Of a DNA stretch of 64,000 nt, positions 61,232 through 64,000 are shown in pieces (position 1 is the stretch's first letter; each line of letters begins with the position of its first letter). Under the pieces are notes generated by a model, which saw only the letters and a program-made list of their open reading frames with translations, was not told where the DNA came from and ran no database searches. The translations under genes were made by a program, and so were the position numbers. Origin of the DNA: Lepidurus packardi. Its lineage: Eukaryota; Arthropoda; Branchiopoda; Notostraca; Triopsidae. The DNA lies in contig JAKZAN010000046.1 in the NCBI GenBank assembly GCA_023053545.1, positions 372,001 through 436,000 on the forward strand, in the 5' to 3' direction.

Positions 61232-62492
61232 TCGGGTCTCTAATCGGGTCTCTAATCGACGTCTCTAATCGAGGTCTCTGATCGGGTCTCTAATCCGGTC
61301 TCTAATCGGGTCTCTGATCGGGTCTCTAATCGGGTCTCTAATCGGGTCTCTAATCGGGTCTCTGATCGAGTCTCTGATCGGGTCTCTAATCGGGTCTCTA
61401 ATCCGGTCTCTAATCGGGTCTCTGATCGGGTCTCTAATCGGGTCTCTAATCGGGTCTCTGATCGGGTTTCTAAACGGGTCTCTAATCGGTTCTCTGATCG
61501 GGTCTCTGATCGGGTCTCTGATCGGGTCTCTGATCGGGTCTCTGATCGGGTCTCTAATCGGGTCTCTGATCGGGTCTCCAATCGGGTCTCTAATCGGGTC
61601 TCTGATCGGGTCTCTGATCGGGTCTCAGATCGGGTCTCTAATCGGGTCTCTGATCGGGTCTCTGATCGGGTCTCTATTCGGGTCTCTAATCGGGTCTCTG
61701 ATCGGGTCTCTAATCGGGTCTCTGATCGGGTCTCTTATCGCGTCTCTGATCGGGTCTCTGATTGGGTCTCTAATCGGGTTAACAGACGTGCACTTCGATC
61801 GGGTCTCTGATCGGGTCTCTAATCGAGTCTCTGATCGGGTCTCTGATCGGGTCTCTAATCGGGTCTCTAATCGGGTCTCTGATCGGGTCTCTGATTGGGT
61901 CTCTAATCGGGTCTCTAATCGGGTCTCTAATCGGGTTTCTAAACGGGTCTCTAATCGGTTCTCTGATCGGGTCTCTGATCGGGTCTCTGATCGGGTCTCT
62001 GATCGGGTCTCTAATCGGGTCTCTGATCGGGTCTCTAATCGGGTCTCTAATCGGGTCTCTAATCGGGTCTCTGATCGGGTCTCTGATTGGGTCTCTAATC
62101 GGGTCTCAATCGGGTCTCTAATCGGGTCTCTAATCGACGTCTCTAATCGAGGTCTCTGATCGGGTCTTTAATCCGGTCTCTAATCGGGTCTCTGATCGGG
62201 TCTCTAATCGGGTCTCTAATCGGGTCTCTAATCGGGTCTCTGATCGAGTCTCTGATCGGGTCTCTAATCGGGTCTCTAATCCGGTCTCTAATCGGGTCTC
62301 TGATCGGGTCTCTAATCGGGTCTCTAATCGGGTCTCTGATCGGGTTTCTAAACGGGTCTCTAATCGGTTCTCTGATCGGGTCTCTGATCGGGTCTCTGAT
62401 CGGGTCTCTGATCGGGTCTCTGATCGGGTCTCTAATCGGGTCTCTGATCGGGTCTCCAATCGGGTCTCTAATCGGGTCTCTGATCGGGTCTC
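61232..62492 (+). repeat. 878-bp spaced duplication in satellite B
   Basis: About 61232-61614 is repeated at about 62110-62492 (offset 878). Both contain the rare GGTCTCCAATC monomer (61573 and 62451). One visible difference is GGGTCTTTAATCCGG in the second copy where the first has GGGTCTCTAATCCGG. The last empty cassette lies between them. Confidence 0.84.
61779..61797 (+). repeat. CAGACGTGCACT cassette, block 2 empty version, copy 13 (last)
   Basis: 1,564 bp after copy 12. No further cassette occurs up to the window end. Confidence 0.88.
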
Positions 62493-64000
62493 TAATCGGG
62501 TCTCTAATCGGGTCTCTGATCGGGTCTCTGATTGGGTCTCTAATCGGGTCTCAATCGGGTCTCTAATCGGGTCTCTAAACGGGTCTCTAATCGACGTCTC
62601 TAATCGAGGTCTCTGATCGGGTCTCAGATCGGGTCTCTAATCGGGTCTCTGATCGGGTCTCTGATCGGGTCTCTGATCGGGTCTCTAATCGGGTCTCTAA
62701 TCGGGTCTCTAATCCGGTCTCTAATCGGGTCTCTGATCGGGTCTCTAATCGGGTCTCTAATCGGGTCTCTAATCGGGTCTCTGATCGAGTCTCTGATCGG
62801 GTCTCTAATCGGGTCTCTAATCCGGTCTCTAATCGGGTCTCTGATCGGGTCTCTAATCGGGTCTCTAATCGGGTCTCTGATCGGGTTTCTAAACGGGTCT
62901 TTAATCGGGTCTCTATTCGGGTCTCTGATCGGGTCTCTATTCGGGTCTCTAATCGGGTCTCTGATCGGGTCTCTAATCGGGTCTCTAATCGGGTCTGTGA
63001 TCGGGTCTCTGATCGGGTCTCTAATCGGGTCTCTAATCGGGTCTCTGATCGGGTCTCTAATCGGGTCTCTAATCGGGTCTCTAATCGACGTCTCTAATCG
63101 AGGTCTCTGATCGGGTCTCTAATCCGGTCTCTAATCGGGTCTCTAATCGGGTCTGTGATCGGGTCTCTAATCGGGTCTCTGAACGGGTCTCTGATCGGGT
63201 CTCTGATCGACTCTCTGATCGGGTCTCTGATCGGGTCTCTAATCGGGTCTCTAATCGGGTCTTTGGTCGGGTCTCTGATCGGGTCTCTAATCTGGTCTCT
63301 AATCGGGTCTCTAATCGGGTCTCTGATCGGGTCTCTGATCGGGTCTTTAATCGGGTCTTTAATCGGGTCTCTGATCGGGTCTCTGATCGGGTCTCTGATC
63401 GGGTCTCTATTCGGGTCTCTAATCGGGTCTCTGATCGGGTCTCTAATCGGGTCTCTAATCGGGTCTCTAATCGGGTCTCTGATCGGGTCTCTGATTGGGT
63501 CTCTAATCGGGTCTCTAATCGGGTCTCTAATCGGGTTTCTAAACGGGTCTCTAATCGGTTCTCTGATCGGGTCTCTGATCGGGTCTCTAATCGGGTCTCT
63601 AATCGGGTCTCTGATCGAGTCTCTGATCGGGTCTCTAATCGGGTCTCTGATCGGGTTTCTGATCGGGTCTCTAATCGGGTCTCTAATCGGGTCTCTGATC
63701 GAGTCTCTAATCGGGTCTCTAATCGGGTCTCTGATCGGGTCTCTAATCGGGTCTCTAATCGGGTCTCTGATCGGGTCTCTAATCGGGTCTCTAATCGGGT
63801 CTCTGATCGGGTCTCTGATTGGGTCTCTAATCGGGTCTCTAATCGGGTCTCTAATCGACGTCTCTAATCGAGGTCTCTGATCGGGTCTCTAATCGGGTCT
63901 CTAATCGGGTCTCTAATCGGGTCTGTTATCGGGTCTCTAATCGGGTCTCTGATCGGGTCTCTGATCGGGTCTCTAATCGGGTCTCTAATCGGGTCTCTAA

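Larger units (their letters stand above)
35491..64000 (+). repeat. Satellite B block 2 (12-bp monomer array, continues past the window)
   Basis: About 2,370 monomers of GGGTCTCTRATC in one orientation, one inverted monomer excepted (45628-45643). Marker monomers recur in set order: GGGTCTTTAATC in pairs, GGGTCTCTATTC, GGGTTTCTAAAC followed by GGTTCTCTGATC, GGTCTCAGATC, GATTGGGTCTC, and the CGACGTCTCTAATCGAGG then TAATCCGG then TCTGTGATC sequence. It contains 13 plain CAGACGTRCACT cassettes and four with a 51-bp insert. The last kilobase resembles 7044-8373 of block 1, sharing the TCTGTGATC then GATCGACTCTCTG order. Confidence 0.96.

Noticed and set aside
4205-61797. CENP-B box in the CAGACGTGCACT cassette
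   Set aside because: The mammalian box needs TTCG and CGGGA in a fixed spacing. The cassette plus flanks does not provide it.
61252-62459. Two reverse-strand open frames encoding ETR repeats, and one at 45399-45635 with IRDP repeats
   Set aside because: The first two begin at a CAT created by the rare GGTCTCCAATC monomer in an 878-bp duplication. The third starts in the inverted monomer of the hairpin. Both are accidents of the repeat.
36213-63880. Similar poly-SLIG and VSDR/VSNR open frames throughout B block 2, including sets with identical proteins
   Set aside because: The identical proteins reflect duplicated satellite segments. Frame switches inside one reading (VSDR to SLIG) occur at the phase-breaking cassettes and short monomers, which a real gene would not tolerate.
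1-64000. Whole window as an assembly artefact
   Set aside because: Ordered variants, different block boundaries and substitution-level divergence between copies argue for genuine DNA. Only the 4,290-bp duplication is similar enough for me to keep that doubt.

Overview
This window is eukaryotic-type satellite DNA from end to end. I see no gene, RNA gene, promoter, origin or CRISPR array that the sequence supports. Two unrelated tandem repeats fill it. Satellite A is an AT-rich 20-bp monomer (consensus TTCCTTACGGACTGAATTAA). Satellite B is a GC-richer 12-bp monomer (GGGTCTCTGATC or GGGTCTCTAATC). Tens of kilobases of short-period, same-orientation repeats with higher-order structure suggest pericentromeric, sex-chromosome, B-chromosome or other heterochromatin of a eukaryote. 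The species cannot be told from the sequence.

Layout: 1-1206 satellite A; 1207-1421 a small B island inside A; 1422-3401 A; 3402-8373 B block 1; 8374-35490 A; 35491-64000 B block 2, which runs off the window. Within A, two subfamilies alternate in blocks: the G type (...GGACTGAATTAA) and the T type (...GGACTTAATTAA). Within B, the main variation is one G/A site per monomer (TCTGATC or TCTAATC), plus rarer marker monomers that recur in fixed order and define higher-order repeats of about 0.1 to 4.3 kb.

The only sequence that is not plain satellite is a short cassette containing CAGACGTGCACT. It is embedded in B at 21 places and comes in three versions. Four of these copies carry an extra 51-bp unique, partly A-rich segment bounded by 14-bp direct repeats, which looks like a filled insertion site next to many empty ones.

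The most informative events are: the B island with its 22-bp flanking duplication and uninterrupted counterparts elsewhere; the A-to-B junction that occurs twice, 32,089 bp apart; the 4,290-bp tandem duplication in B; and one perfect 36-bp hairpin where a B monomer is inverted. Together they show turnover by unequal exchange, segmental duplication and local template switching. The long open frames (poly-SLIG, poly-VSDR/VSNR, poly-SETR) arise because the 12-bp unit keeps period 3 and lacks stops in some frames. They are not genes.
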